Under the pieces are notes generated by a model that made no database searches, was not told where the DNA came from, and saw nothing but the letters and a program-made list of their open reading frames with translations. A DNA stretch of 22,888 nucleotides, from NCBI GenBank assembly GCA_964653285.1, contig CAZZEX010000081.1:1-22888 (forward strand). Direction: 5' to 3'. Below, one piece after another: positions 15,769 to 22,888 of the stretch (positions are counted from its first letter, which is position 1; each line of letters begins with the position of its first letter). The DNA comes from CAZZEX01 sp964653285 (GTDB lineage Bacteria; Chloroflexota; Anaerolineae; B4-G1). Both the position numbers and the translations under genes were made by a program.

Positions 15769-18696
15769 ATGAGGGCCTGGCGGCGCGTGTTCTCCCTGGT
15801 CGGCCTGATGGTCGGCATCTGGGGTGGAGCGGCCGTGCCTTTGGTGTCCGCCTCTCCTCCGCCGCCGGGGGTGTATCTCCTCCTCGCCGACCACTCTGGC
15901 CTGGTGCTAGAGTGGGTCGCGCCGCCGGTACGGGTACTGTCCGTGGACGATGGGACAGTGGACGTGGTAGCCGAGGGCTACGCACAGACGGGGCAACCAG
16001 GGGCGCCTCGTCTCCCTTTCACTTCCGCCCTGATCGTCCTCCCACCCGGCGCTATTCCCTCCCTGCGGTTCCTCCCCGTTGAGGAGACGACGCTGCCACT
16101 TCCTGCTCCCATCGCCGCCGCCCCCCGGCCCGAGGGGGTGCTGCGGGATAGAGAGGGACATCCCATTGGTGGGGTACTTGCTCCGGCCAACGCGGAGAGC
16201 CGGCCCTCTGTGCGCGTTCCGGTTGTCTTGGAGGAAATCGGTATCGTGCGCGGCGTCCGTCTGGCCCGGTTGACCTTCTACCCCGCCCTCCCGGAGGGGG
16301 GAGCGTTGCGCGTGACCCATCGCCTTCGCGTGGAGGTGTCCTGGGAGGTCCAGGGACTCTCAGCCCTTACGCTCTCCTCGACACCGGATCCCCTCCTGAG
16401 ACAGGTGCGGCAGGCGGTCCTCAATCCCTGGGATGCCGTCCCGGCCGCGCGAACTTCCGGACAGGGGTTGCTGCGCACCGATGTCGGTGAGGTGCCGACC
16501 GCCTTTATTGAGGTAGCCAACCCTGGTCTCTATCGGGTGACTTACGAGGATCTAGAGGGTCTGAGTTTGGGGCCAGTCGCTCCCCGAAATCTGCGCCTCT
16601 TCCGGGGTAACGATGAGATGGCCTACGAATGGGAGGGGGATGACGACGCTATCCTCGAGCCGGGCGAGGCGCTACTCTTCTATGCGGAACCTCGCTTCAG
16701 CCGCTGGATCAATGCGGATGTCTACCGGCTGGTTGCCGACATCACCCCTGGCTTGCGAATGACGCGCCGCAGCGCTGACCCGGCTGGCCTTCCCACCGGC
16801 ATCCCCTGGGTGGAGCAGGTGGCCGAGGAGAACCATGTCTACACCCCGGATTGCTTCTGCGGCCACCTGCCGCCGGGGCGAGACGGCGACCGCTGGGTCT
16901 GGGAGGAACTCCGCCGGCCTGACCGGGCGACCGCGTCCTTCCCCATCTGTACCCCAGCGGTGGACGCCGGCCAGCCGGCCACCCTGACCCTGTGGCTCAT
17001 AGGCTACACTGCTGTCGCCGCCGACCCCGACCACCGCCTGGACGTGGCCCTCAATGGCACGCCGCTGGGCCGGGTGGAGTGGGACGGCAAGGCCGGGGCC
17101 ACCGCTATTCTCTCCATCCCGGCCGGCGTGTTGCAAAGCGGCAATAACACCCTCGCGCTGACGCTGCCGGGCATCCCCGGCGTGGGCACGGAGGGGGCCT
17201 GGCTGGACGCTTTCGCCGTCCGCTACGCCCGCTCCGCTGCAGTGGTTGGGACGTCGCTTCGCTTTGAGGGTGGGGCCGGGCAGCAGGCCTACACCGTTGG
17301 CCTGATGGACACGTCTAGCCTGAGGACATACGACGTCACCGATCCCCTCCATCCCCAGCGACTGGCAGATGTCCTGATGGACGGCAACACCGTCACCTTG
17401 GGCGACCCGCCAGGCGATGCCCCCAGCCGTTACATCCTCGCCGGGGCTGATGGCATCCGGCGGCCCACGTGTGTCCGGGCCCCAGAGCATCTTGTCCCCC
17501 CTCAATCCTCCCCGCGGGGGGGGAAACGTCTCGGGTCGGCGGGCGGCGTTGCCGGTGCCGACCTTCTCATCATCACCCACCCCGTCTTCGCTGATGCGCT
17601 GGCCCCGCTGTTGGCCCTGCGCCAGTCGCGGGGCCTCACAATCTCCGTAGTCAACGTGCTCGGCATCTATGACACCTACGGCGACGGCCGGCCCGCCCCG
17701 GAGGCCATCCGGGCCTTCATCGCCGACGCCTACGCCACCTGGGATCCCCATCCCGCCTACATCCTGCTGGTGGGAGATGGCTCCTTCGACCCCCGACGTT
17801 ACCAGCCCGAGTCCCCGCCCACCTTCATCCCGCCCTACCTGGCCGACGTGGACCCCTGGGCCGGGGAGACCGCCGCCGACGATCGCTACGCTTGCGTGGA
17901 CGGTGAAGATGCTTTGCCGGACCTGCTCCTCGGCCGCTTGCCGGTGCAGACGGCAGAGGAGGCCCGGACTGTGGTGGACAAAATCGTTCGCTACGAGGCC
18001 GATCCCTCCCCCGGTGGCTGGAACGCAAACGTGTTCCTGGTGGCCGACGATGCTGACTGGGCGGGGGACTTCGCTGCCTCGTCCGAGGCCTATGCCACTG
18101 CTTACGTCACGTCTCCGTTCACCGTCACCCGCCGCTATTGCGTGGGATCTGCCTTCCATTCGAGCGATTGTCCTGCCGAGGAGACAGGTGCCCTCCACGC
18201 TGCCCTGCTGGGCGATTGGAATCGGGGCGCGTTACTGGTCCAGTTCACCGGTCATTCCTCGTGGCAGCAGTGGGCCGCTGAGCGATTCTTTCACCTCGAC
18301 GATCTTCTGGCGCTGCACAACGACCGCCGCCAGCCCGTGGTTGTGGAGATGACCTGCTTCACCGGGGCCTTCCAGCGGCCGGAACCGACACTGGACGAGA
18401 ACCTGGTCACCTTGTCTGGAGGTGGGGCGGTGGCCGCCTGGGGGCCGACAGGGTTGGGCGTGGGGCCTGGTCACGCCCATCTCTCCGATGGCTTCTTCCA
18501 CGCTGTCTTCGCTGATGGCGTGGGGACAATTGGGGAGGCAGCACTGGCGGGGAAGCTGGCCCTGGTCGCCAGTGGCCTGAACTTGGACTTGTTGGACACC
18601 TTCATCCTGCTGGGCGATCCGGCTTTGCGGCTGGACCAGACCGTTGTTCCTTGGGCGCATAAGGTGTTCCTACCGGTCACGCTGCGTGGCGATTAG
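15769..18696 (+). CDS. Secreted gingipain-like cysteine peptidase (C25 family)
   Basis: 975-aa exported protease. The signal peptide (VFSLVGLMVGIWGGAAVPLV, cut near SAS) is followed by a beta-rich propeptide-like half (about 30-590) and a C25 domain from about 597 (ADLLIITHPVFADALAPLLA; AYILLVGDGSFDP; DDRYACVDGEDALPDLLLGR). The catalytic pair is visible as H829 in QFTGHSSWQQWA and C863 in VVEMTCFTGAF, the order and spacing found in gingipains. No Bacteroidetes-type T9SS C-terminal domain is present; the end is PWAHKVFLPVTLRGD, similar to the WPWRFYLPVVMR end of the preceding protein. ATG 15769 is preferred because GAGGGA lies 8 nt before it; ATG 15763 is only 2 nt from that site. A G/C palindrome adds PPQSSPRGGKR before the catalytic domain. 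Gene order suggests it processes surface proteins such as its neighbour. Confidence 0.88.
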   Translation: MRAWRRVFSLVGLMVGIWGGAAVPLVSASPPPPGVYLLLADHSGLVLEWVAPPVRVLSVDDGTVDVVAEGYAQTGQPGAPRLPFTSALIVLPPGAIPSLRFLPVEETTLPLPAPIAAAPRPEGVLRDREGHPIGGVLAPANAESRPSVRVPVVLEEIGIVRGVRLARLTFYPALPEGGALRVTHRLRVEVSWEVQGLSALTLSSTPDPLLRQVRQAVLNPWDAVPAARTSGQGLLRTDVGEVPTAFIEVANPGLYRVTYEDLEGLSLGPVAPRNLRLFRGNDEMAYEWEGDDDAILEPGEALLFYAEPRFSRWINADVYRLVADITPGLRMTRRSADPAGLPTGIPWVEQVAEENHVYTPDCFCGHLPPGRDGDRWVWEELRRPDRATASFPICTPAVDAGQPATLTLWLIGYTAVAADPDHRLDVALNGTPLGRVEWDGKAGATAILSIPAGVLQSGNNTLALTLPGIPGVGTEGAWLDAFAVRYARSAAVVGTSLRFEGGAGQQAYTVGLMDTSSLRTYDVTDPLHPQRLADVLMDGNTVTLGDPPGDAPSRYILAGADGIRRPTCVRAPEHLVPPQSSPRGGKRLGSAGGVAGADLLIITHPVFADALAPLLALRQSRGLTISVVNVLGIYDTYGDGRPAPEAIRAFIADAYATWDPHPAYILLVGDGSFDPRRYQPESPPTFIPPYLADVDPWAGETAADDRYACVDGEDALPDLLLGRLPVQTAEEARTVVDKIVRYEADPSPGGWNANVFLVADDADWAGDFAASSEAYATAYVTSPFTVTRRYCVGSAFHSSDCPAEETGALHAALLGDWNRGALLVQFTGHSSWQQWAAERFFHLDDLLALHNDRRQPVVVEMTCFTGAFQRPEPTLDENLVTLSGGGAVAAWGPTGLGVGPGHAHLSDGFFHAVFADGVGTIGEAALAGKLALVASGLNLDLLDTFILLGDPALRLDQTVVPWAHKVFLPVTLRGD
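17495..17526. repeat. In-frame G/C palindromic repeat (type 1) in the C25 peptidase gene
   Basis: CCCCCCTCAATCC is followed by a perfect palindrome CCCCGCGGGG (17510-17519) inside longer C and G runs. The left half matches the element at 1121 in the A2M gene. It encodes VPPQSSPRGGKR in the linker just before the peptidase domain. Confidence 0.6.
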
Positions 18697-18738
18697 GGCG
18701 CATCAGCGCTGGAGCGAAAGAACTGAGAGGAGACCGCG

Positions 18739-19221
18739 ATGAATAGAGCAAGAATACTAACCACGGTGGGCATCGTCCACCTCACTATAGCCACACTGCT
18801 TTCACTGATGTTCCTATTCGGCCGGCCGGTCACCGCAGATGGCTCGGGACTGGGCATAACGCCAACTGCTTCCCCGCCCCCGCCGACCGAGACACCCGTC
18901 CCGGCCCCTACAGCCACTCCCGTACCGACCGAGACGCCCGTACTGACCGAAACGCCCGTACCGGCCCCTACAGCCAGTCCCATGCCGACCGAGACGCCCG
19001 TCCTACCGTCTCCCCCCCCGCCATCTCCCTCCCCATCACCTCCCCCGCCACCGCCTTCCACTCCTACCTTCGTCCCGCCGACCTCTACTCCCACTGTGGG
19101 ACTCCTACCGGAGGCCGGGGGAGGCGCTATGCTGGCCGTGGTGGTAGGGCTGCTGGTAGTTGGGGTGGGCTTTTTGATAACCGGATTGGGGCTGCGGGCT
19201 CGGAACGAAGAGACCGGGTGA
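18739..19221 (+). CDS. Pro/Thr-rich surface stalk protein with LPxTG-like anchor
   Basis: 160 aa. An N-terminal signal or membrane segment (ILTTVGIVHLTIATLLSLMF) is followed by a Pro/Thr/Ser-rich stalk (about 40-120: ETPVPAPTATPVPTETPV, then a PPPPSPSPSPPPPPP stretch). The C-terminal sorting-like signal is LPEAG (GLLPEAGGG), a hydrophobic helix (AMLAVVVGLLVVGVGFLITG) and a charged tail (RARNEE). The layout matches sortase substrates except for A in place of T in LPxTG; no sortase gene is in the window, so plain membrane anchoring is the alternative. AGGAGA precedes the ATG. It lies 42 bp after the C25 gene, and its stop overlaps the queA GTG start by 4 bp. Confidence 0.8.
   Translation: MNRARILTTVGIVHLTIATLLSLMFLFGRPVTADGSGLGITPTASPPPPTETPVPAPTATPVPTETPVLTETPVPAPTASPMPTETPVLPSPPPPSPSPSPPPPPPSTPTFVPPTSTPTVGLLPEAGGGAMLAVVVGLLVVGVGFLITGLGLRARNEETG
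18891..19010 (+). repeat. 60-bp tandem repeat, two units, in the Pro/Thr stalk
   Basis: Units 18891-18950 and 18951-19010 share nearly all bases, including CGGCCCCTACAGCCA and CCGACCGAGACGCCCGT at the same offsets. They encode a 20-residue stalk unit (TPVPAPTATPVPTETPV-like). Stalk length could change in whole units without a frameshift. Confidence 0.85.
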
Positions 19222-20255
19222 AGACCGCTGACTTCGATTACAAACTCCCGCCTGAACTGATCGCCCAGACGCCCATAGAACCCCGCGACGGTTCCCGCTT
19301 GATGGTGGCGGACCGGCGCACTGGTGAGATCGCCCACCGGCGCTTCTATGACCTGCCGGGATTCCTGCAGCCGGGCGACCTGCTGGTGCACAACGAGAGT
19401 CGGGTCATTCCAGCCCGGCTCTTTGCCCGCAAGCCGACCGGCGGGAAGGTGGAGATTCTGCTGCTGCGGCAGCGCGCTGGCGATACGTGGGAGGTGCTGG
19501 TCAGAGGGAAGCGCGTCCGGGCAGGCACGCACCTGACGCTGCTCGACGGCCCTGATGGCCTGCCCGCCGGTGCGGAGACCGAAGTGGTCGGGGAGGGGGA
19601 GCGTGGGATGCGGGTGCTAGCCTTCGACCGGCCAGTGCTGCCGCTGGCAGAGGAGGTGGGCGTCACGCCATTGCCGCCCTACATCCACGCCCCGCTGGCG
19701 AAAGCCGAACGGTACCAGACGGTCTACGCGCACACGCCCGGCTCGGCGGCCGCCCCCACCGCCGGGCTCCACTTCACGCCCGAACTGCTGCACCGATTGC
19801 GGGGGATGGGGGTTCGATCCGCCTTCGTCACCCTGCACATAGGCCTGGACACCTTCCGCCCGGTGAGCGAGGAGCGCGTCGAAGACCATCCGCTGCACAC
19901 CGAGTACTGCTCGCTGACGCCGGAGGCGGCTAAACAGGTGAATCAAGCCAAACTGGAGGGCCACCGCGTAGTGGCAGTGGGGACGACGAGCGTGCGGGTG
20001 CTGGAGACAACGGCGGTCAAATCCCAAGCCCAAGTCGTGCAGCCGTTTGAGGGGGCCACGAACCTGTTCATCTACCCTGGCTACGAGTTTCGCGTCGTGG
20101 ATGTGCTGATCACCAACTTTCACCTGCCTCGCTCGACGCTCTTAATGCTGGTGGCGGCCTTTGCCAGCAAGGAACTGCTGGACCGCGCCTACACTGAGGC
20201 GGTCCAGAAGCGCTACCGCTTCTACAGTTTCGGCGACGCGATGCTAGTGTTGTAG
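19218..20255 (+). CDS. queA: S-adenosylmethionine:tRNA ribosyltransferase-isomerase QueA
   Basis: 345-aa enzyme that moves the ribosyl part of SAM onto preQ1 at position 34 of GUN tRNAs, giving epoxyqueuosine. Family signatures run the full length: DFDYKLPPELIAQTPIEPRD, GDLLVHNESRVIPARLF, the GSAAAPTAGLHFT motif (175-187), VGTTSVRVLE, and TNLFIYPGYEFRVVDVLITN followed by FHLPRSTLLMLVAAF. The start is GTG at 19218, overlapping the stop of the stalk gene by 4 bp (GTGA), so it is translationally coupled to a surface gene. That is an odd partnership and probably just compact packing. Other queuosine genes are not in the window. Confidence 0.96.
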   Translation: MKTADFDYKLPPELIAQTPIEPRDGSRLMVADRRTGEIAHRRFYDLPGFLQPGDLLVHNESRVIPARLFARKPTGGKVEILLLRQRAGDTWEVLVRGKRVRAGTHLTLLDGPDGLPAGAETEVVGEGERGMRVLAFDRPVLPLAEEVGVTPLPPYIHAPLAKAERYQTVYAHTPGSAAAPTAGLHFTPELLHRLRGMGVRSAFVTLHIGLDTFRPVSEERVEDHPLHTEYCSLTPEAAKQVNQAKLEGHRVVAVGTTSVRVLETTAVKSQAQVVQPFEGATNLFIYPGYEFRVVDVLITNFHLPRSTLLMLVAAFASKELLDRAYTEAVQKRYRFYSFGDAMLVL

Positions 20256-20274
20256 GGGCGTGATTACCGCGCCC
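20256..20274. terminator. Possible small bidirectional hairpin between converging genes
   Basis: GGGCG (20256-20260) and CGCCC (20270-20274) flank a 9-nt loop in the 19-bp space between the queA and DUF72 stops. The stem is short and has no proper T-run, so terminator function is uncertain. Confidence 0.3.
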
Positions 20275-21045
20275 TTACTCCATCAACATCCTCAACTGCC
20301 GCGCCGTGCCTACGGCCTGCCCTTGCCAGTGGTTGTTCATATACACCAGTGTTAAAGGTGCTTCTTCGTCCAACTGGCGGATCTTGGGTACCCATTCCGT
20401 CAATTCCTCGTCGCTGTAAGTGTAATCGTACCGCTCCCATGCTTCGTCATGCTCCCACCACTTTTGCCGGTTTCTCCCATGGAAGCGCACGTAGGCGACG
20501 GGGCCTGTGGCGACTGCTACCGGTGGTACCAGGCTCTTGAAGCGCGGCTGGTCCACGCAGCAGAAGCCCAGGTTGAGCGTGCGCAGTTCGTCGAAGGTGC
20601 ACTCGCTGATCCAATCACGGGAGCGAAACTCGACCACGGCTGGCAGGTCGCCGAATCCTTCACGCACTCGCTTGAGGTAGTCTCGGTTGGTCTGGGTGGC
20701 GTGGAAAGAATAGGGGAACTGGATCAACACACAGGCGAACTTCTCGGCATCCATCAGCGGGGCCAGCGCCGCCGTGAACTGCTCCATCTGAGGCTCCGGC
20801 TCCTCCCGCTCGTGGGTGATGCCCTGGAAGGCCTTGACCGAGAAGAGGAAACCTTCGGGGACTTTGGCCGCCATGCGGTTCAACGTGCGGGCGTCGGGGA
20901 TGCGGTAGAAACTGAAGTTCAGTTCGCAGGTGGGGAACTCGCTACCGTAGAAGGCGAGCCACTCCCGTTTAGGCAGGTGCTGTGGGTAAACTGGCCCCAC
21001 CCAGTCTTTGTAACTGAAGCCACTTGTGCCGATCAACACTGTCAT
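20275..21045 (-). CDS. DUF72 family protein
   Basis: 256-aa protein of the widespread DUF72 (YecE-like) family, a TIM-barrel-like fold of unproven function. The N-terminal signature TVLIGTSGFSYKDWVGPVYP, the ELNFSFYRIP segment, FLFSVKAFQGITHER, VVEFRSRDWI, YVRFHGRN and the ending VYMNNHWQGQAVGTARQL are all present. I prefer ATG 21045: it starts right at the conserved N-terminus and has GAGG 9 nt upstream. ATG/GTG codons at 21060/21063 are alternatives. It converges with queA (19 bp between stops) and lies 62 bp after the membrane-protein gene. Confidence 0.92.
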   Translation of the reverse strand: MTVLIGTSGFSYKDWVGPVYPQHLPKREWLAFYGSEFPTCELNFSFYRIPDARTLNRMAAKVPEGFLFSVKAFQGITHEREEPEPQMEQFTAALAPLMDAEKFACVLIQFPYSFHATQTNRDYLKRVREGFGDLPAVVEFRSRDWISECTFDELRTLNLGFCCVDQPRFKSLVPPVAVATGPVAYVRFHGRNRQKWWEHDEAWERYDYTYSDEELTEWVPKIRQLDEEAPLTLVYMNNHWQGQAVGTARQLRMLME

Positions 21046-21107
21046 CCTCTTACACCTCATCACTCCTGCCGGGTGATATGCGCGTTTTGCTACTGCGCCG
21101 GAAAAAC

Positions 21108-21923
21108 TTAGCCAATGACCAGCCTCTGCACCTCCCGCGTCTCGCTGACCACCCTTGTCACTCCCAGCGCCGTGAGCAAAGGGAAGATAATGCTCAGGAC
21201 CATAGTCGGCACCCAGGCCAGCAAGCGAGTGAGAGTCACCAGGGACATAAACAAGCCGACAGCCATGGCCAATGGGATGAAGCGCTCGTAGGGCTTCACT
21301 GTGCGCTCGAAAAACTCGTCTGTGGCATGTCGGAATTCCTCTCTGAATTTAGCCACTGCTTCCTGGCGCTCCTCCTCTGGCACCCGGGCTTCGATTTGCT
21401 TCTCCATCTGCTCCATGAACATCTCAGTGTAGGACTCGGGCATGGAGAATCCTTCCCGTTCGATGTGCGCAGCATAGCCGAGGTACAGGCTGCCACAGGC
21501 CACGAGGGTAAGGGCCATCAGCAACATGCCCTGGCCTTCGCTGATGGGGTGCACGGAGAACCTGATCCGCTCATTCATCTCCTTGACTACCCCCACGACA
21601 TAAAGGGACGCCGTTAGAAGGTACACCAGGACCAGAATACCGCTGGCTATTGCCACCTGCCAGCCCAGGAGCATGGCCAGGCCGGAGAGGGCAAAAGCGG
21701 TGATTCCCACCCACACGGGCCGCAGCAGCGCGGCCGCCAGGCCGGCGGTCACTGCCACAGCACACAGAGCCAGCAGGAACCACAACAGCAGATTCAAGAG
21801 TTCCCTGGAGGGGGAAAGCATCAATTCATAGGCCTGGCTGATCTGGCTGCAGATTGTCCCAAAGAAGTATCCTGCCCCGATCAGCAAGGCTGCCAGAAAC
21901 GCCATTTTCAACCACCTGCCCAT
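21108..21923 (-). CDS. Polytopic membrane protein of unknown function
   Basis: 271 aa, not recognised. Hydrophobic helices are visible at about 7-25, 42-66, 68-88, 90-112, 130-150, 215-235 and 240-258. Between the last two groups sits a soluble, highly charged helical segment (about 155-215, with FMEQMEKQIEARVPEEERQE and AVAKFREEFRHATDEFFERT) that could form a coiled coil or an extracytoplasmic arm. GGAGG lies 9 nt before the ATG. It follows the 114-aa gene by 45 bp in a leftward run that begins with ftsK. No motif suggests an enzyme or a transporter class. Confidence 0.8.
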   Translation of the reverse strand: MGRWLKMAFLAALLIGAGYFFGTICSQISQAYELMLSPSRELLNLLLWFLLALCAVAVTAGLAAALLRPVWVGITAFALSGLAMLLGWQVAIASGILVLVYLLTASLYVVGVVKEMNERIRFSVHPISEGQGMLLMALTLVACGSLYLGYAAHIEREGFSMPESYTEMFMEQMEKQIEARVPEEERQEAVAKFREEFRHATDEFFERTVKPYERFIPLAMAVGLFMSLVTLTRLLAWVPTMVLSIIFPLLTALGVTRVVSETREVQRLVIG

Positions 21924-21968
21924 CTTCTCACACCTCCGATCTCACGCCTCTGAAGGGCCAGTGAAACG

Positions 21969-22313
21969 CTAGTCCGGCCCGCTCCTTTCCAGCAACTCGC
22001 GCCAGGTGCCGAAGACCCCTATCCTGGCCGCCTCACGGTCCACATAGGCCAGGTCCAATTTCGGCCCCGACACGCGCAGGATGGACTCGATCCCCAGGCG
22101 ATCCTCAACCGCTGTCCGCAGGTCGGGGCCGGGATGTGGGCGACCATCCCCCAGCACCTCGACGATGGCCATCCGGCGGGCCAGGGAAGGGTGGGCCTCG
22201 GCTTGGGCTGCCAGGATCCACAGCCACGGGGCATCTTTACGGTTGCGTGGCAGACGGTCCAGTGCAGCCTGGCGCCAGGCTGCCAGCCAAATGTTGGTAC
22301 GTTGCTCAGCCAT
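21969..22313 (-). CDS. Small protein of unknown function next to ftsK
   Basis: 114 aa, not recognised. The middle (RMAIVEVLGDGRPHPGPDLR, then TAVEDRLG) has the look of a winged-helix start ('VLxDGRPHxxxxLRxxVEDRLG'), and the C-terminal part (LDLAYVDREAARIGVFGTWR) could supply the wing, so a small DNA-binding protein is possible; this is inference. GGGAG stands 4 nt before the ATG. A long hairpin separates it from the ftsK stop. Confidence 0.7.
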   Translation of the reverse strand: MAEQRTNIWLAAWRQAALDRLPRNRKDAPWLWILAAQAEAHPSLARRMAIVEVLGDGRPHPGPDLRTAVEDRLGIESILRVSGPKLDLAYVDREAARIGVFGTWRELLERSGPD

Positions 22314-22324
22314 TATCTCCCTTC

Positions 22325-22358
22325 AGAAGCCAGGTTTTCAAGAAAAAACCTGGTTTCT
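22325..22358. repeat. 14-bp inverted repeat (hairpin) downstream of ftsK
   Basis: AGAAGCCAGGTTTT (22325-22338) and AAAACCTGGTTTCT (22345-22358) are inverted copies with one mismatch that would be a G-U pair in RNA, around a 6-nt loop. It begins 6 bp after the ftsK stop. On the minus strand there is no terminal T-run outside the stem, so it could be a terminator-like, attenuating or mRNA-stabilising element, or a copy of a dispersed palindromic repeat. Confidence 0.75.
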
Positions 22359-22364
22359 GGGGCC

Positions 22365-22888
22365 CTACTTCTCTTCCCCGATATTCACACGGCGCGTGCG
22401 CCCGGCCGCCTCGGGTGGGCCGATGATGCCTATTTCCTCCATCGTTTGCATCAGCCGCGCCGCGCGCGGGTGGCCGATGCGCAGCCGCCGCTGCAGGAGC
22501 GAAGCCGAAGCACTGCCAGTCCTTTGCACCAGCGCAATTGCCTTCTGCAGCAGTTCGTCGTCCACCTCGTCCTCGATCTTACCATGCTCTCCAGGTCGCA
22601 TCATCCGCTCCCAGGGAGCCTCTTCCTCGACCGGGCCCACCTGCTCGCGCCAGAACTCTACCAAACGTTCCACTTCCTCTTCCGAGACAAAGCAACCCTG
22701 CACGCGCACCGGGTAGCCCGCGTCAGCCGCCAGGTAGAGCATGTCGCCCCGGCCCAAAAGCGTCTCCGCACCGGGCATGTCCAGGATCACCCGCGAATCG
22801 ACCTGGCTGACGGTGGCGAAGGAGATACGGGCTGGGAAGTTGGCCTTGATCAGTCCTGTGACCACGTCTACGCTCGGTCGCTGCGTCG
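22365..22888 (-). CDS. ftsK: DNA translocase FtsK/SpoIIIE, C-terminal part (5' partial)
   Basis: The frame is open to the right edge of the window, so the membrane domain and most of the motor are missing. What remains is the end of the RecA-like motor (RPSVDVVTGLIKANFPARIS, then SQVDSRVILDMPGAETLLGR and GDMLYLAA), a variable linker, and the winged-helix gamma domain (DELLQKAIALVQRTGSASAS, RLRIGHPRAARLMQTMEEIG) that reads KOPS-type orienting sequences. FtsK pumps DNA at the septum and activates XerCD recombination at dif. The gene ends normally with TAG, just before a hairpin. Confidence 0.96.
   Translation of the reverse strand, partial: TQRPSVDVVTGLIKANFPARISFATVSQVDSRVILDMPGAETLLGRGDMLYLAADAGYPVRVQGCFVSEEEVERLVEFWREQVGPVEEEAPWERMMRPGEHGKIEDEVDDELLQKAIALVQRTGSASASLLQRRLRIGHPRAARLMQTMEEIGIIGPPEAAGRTRRVNIGEEK

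Noticed and set aside
16672..18198. Long - strand open frame (508 codons) opposite the C25 peptidase
   Set aside because: Gly/Val-rich shadow of a well-supported gene; no family likeness.
1..22888. CRISPR arrays, rRNA, insertion sequences or phage genes
   Set aside because: No regularly spaced direct repeats, rRNA-like sequence, transposase or phage structural gene was seen; the tandem repeats present are inside coding sequence.

Overview
The window is GC-rich, gene-dense bacterial DNA. It looks like Chloroflexota, probably an Anaerolineae-type organism. This is inferred from gene content, not from a marker tree. The clues are large secreted DUF11 proteins ending in a short FN3-like module and a '[YF]LPVxxR' tail, a gingipain-family (C25) protease, a bacterial alpha-2-macroglobulin, a MalT/LuxR-type regulator relic, and G/C-rich palindromic repeats inserted in frame into coding sequences. 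Both ends cut genes: an alpha-2-macroglobulin lacks its N-terminus on the left, and ftsK lacks its N-terminus on the right. The first 45 bases are a C-run followed by a G-run and look like low-quality contig-end sequence.

Layout. (1) 1-2829, + strand: C-terminal part of an alpha-2-macroglobulin with an intact CxEQ thioester motif and three kinds of embedded repeat. (2) 2830-4759: a decayed stretch. It holds a possible NUDIX-like scrap, a nitrilase-superfamily protein whose catalytic cysteine is replaced by glycine, and a MalT/LuxR-type regulator broken into three frames with internal deletions. (3) 12297 down to 4760, - strand: seven tightly packed genes with overlaps or gaps of 25 bp or less: selA, an M24 peptidase, an unknown protein, a stand-alone C39-like protein, tsaD, an SppA-like peptidase and an AI-2E/PerM-family membrane protein. 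A good sigma70-type promoter lies about 180 bp before selA. (4) 12298-13043: intergenic. It contains the selA promoter, candidate rightward promoters and a decayed second copy of the C-terminal module of the next gene. (5) 13044-20255, + strand: a secreted IgGFc-binding-like/DUF11 protein, a C25 peptidase, a Pro/Thr-rich stalk protein with an LPxTG-like anchor (LPEAG), and queA. (6) 22888 down to 20275, - strand: ftsK (partial), an unknown 114-aa protein, an unknown membrane protein and a DUF72 protein, converging on queA.

How the genes work together. The leftward operon mixes translation and tRNA modification (selA, tsaD) with peptidases (M24, C39-like, SppA). It implies selenocysteine synthesis, although selB, selC and selD are not in the window. 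The rightward cluster 13044-19221 is a cell-surface module: a long secreted protein, a secreted cysteine protease with the same C-terminal tail, and a wall- or membrane-anchored stalk. The best candidate for something undescribed is a possible sorting or maturation system linking the C25 protease to the FN3-like/YLPVxxR tail. That is a hypothesis only.
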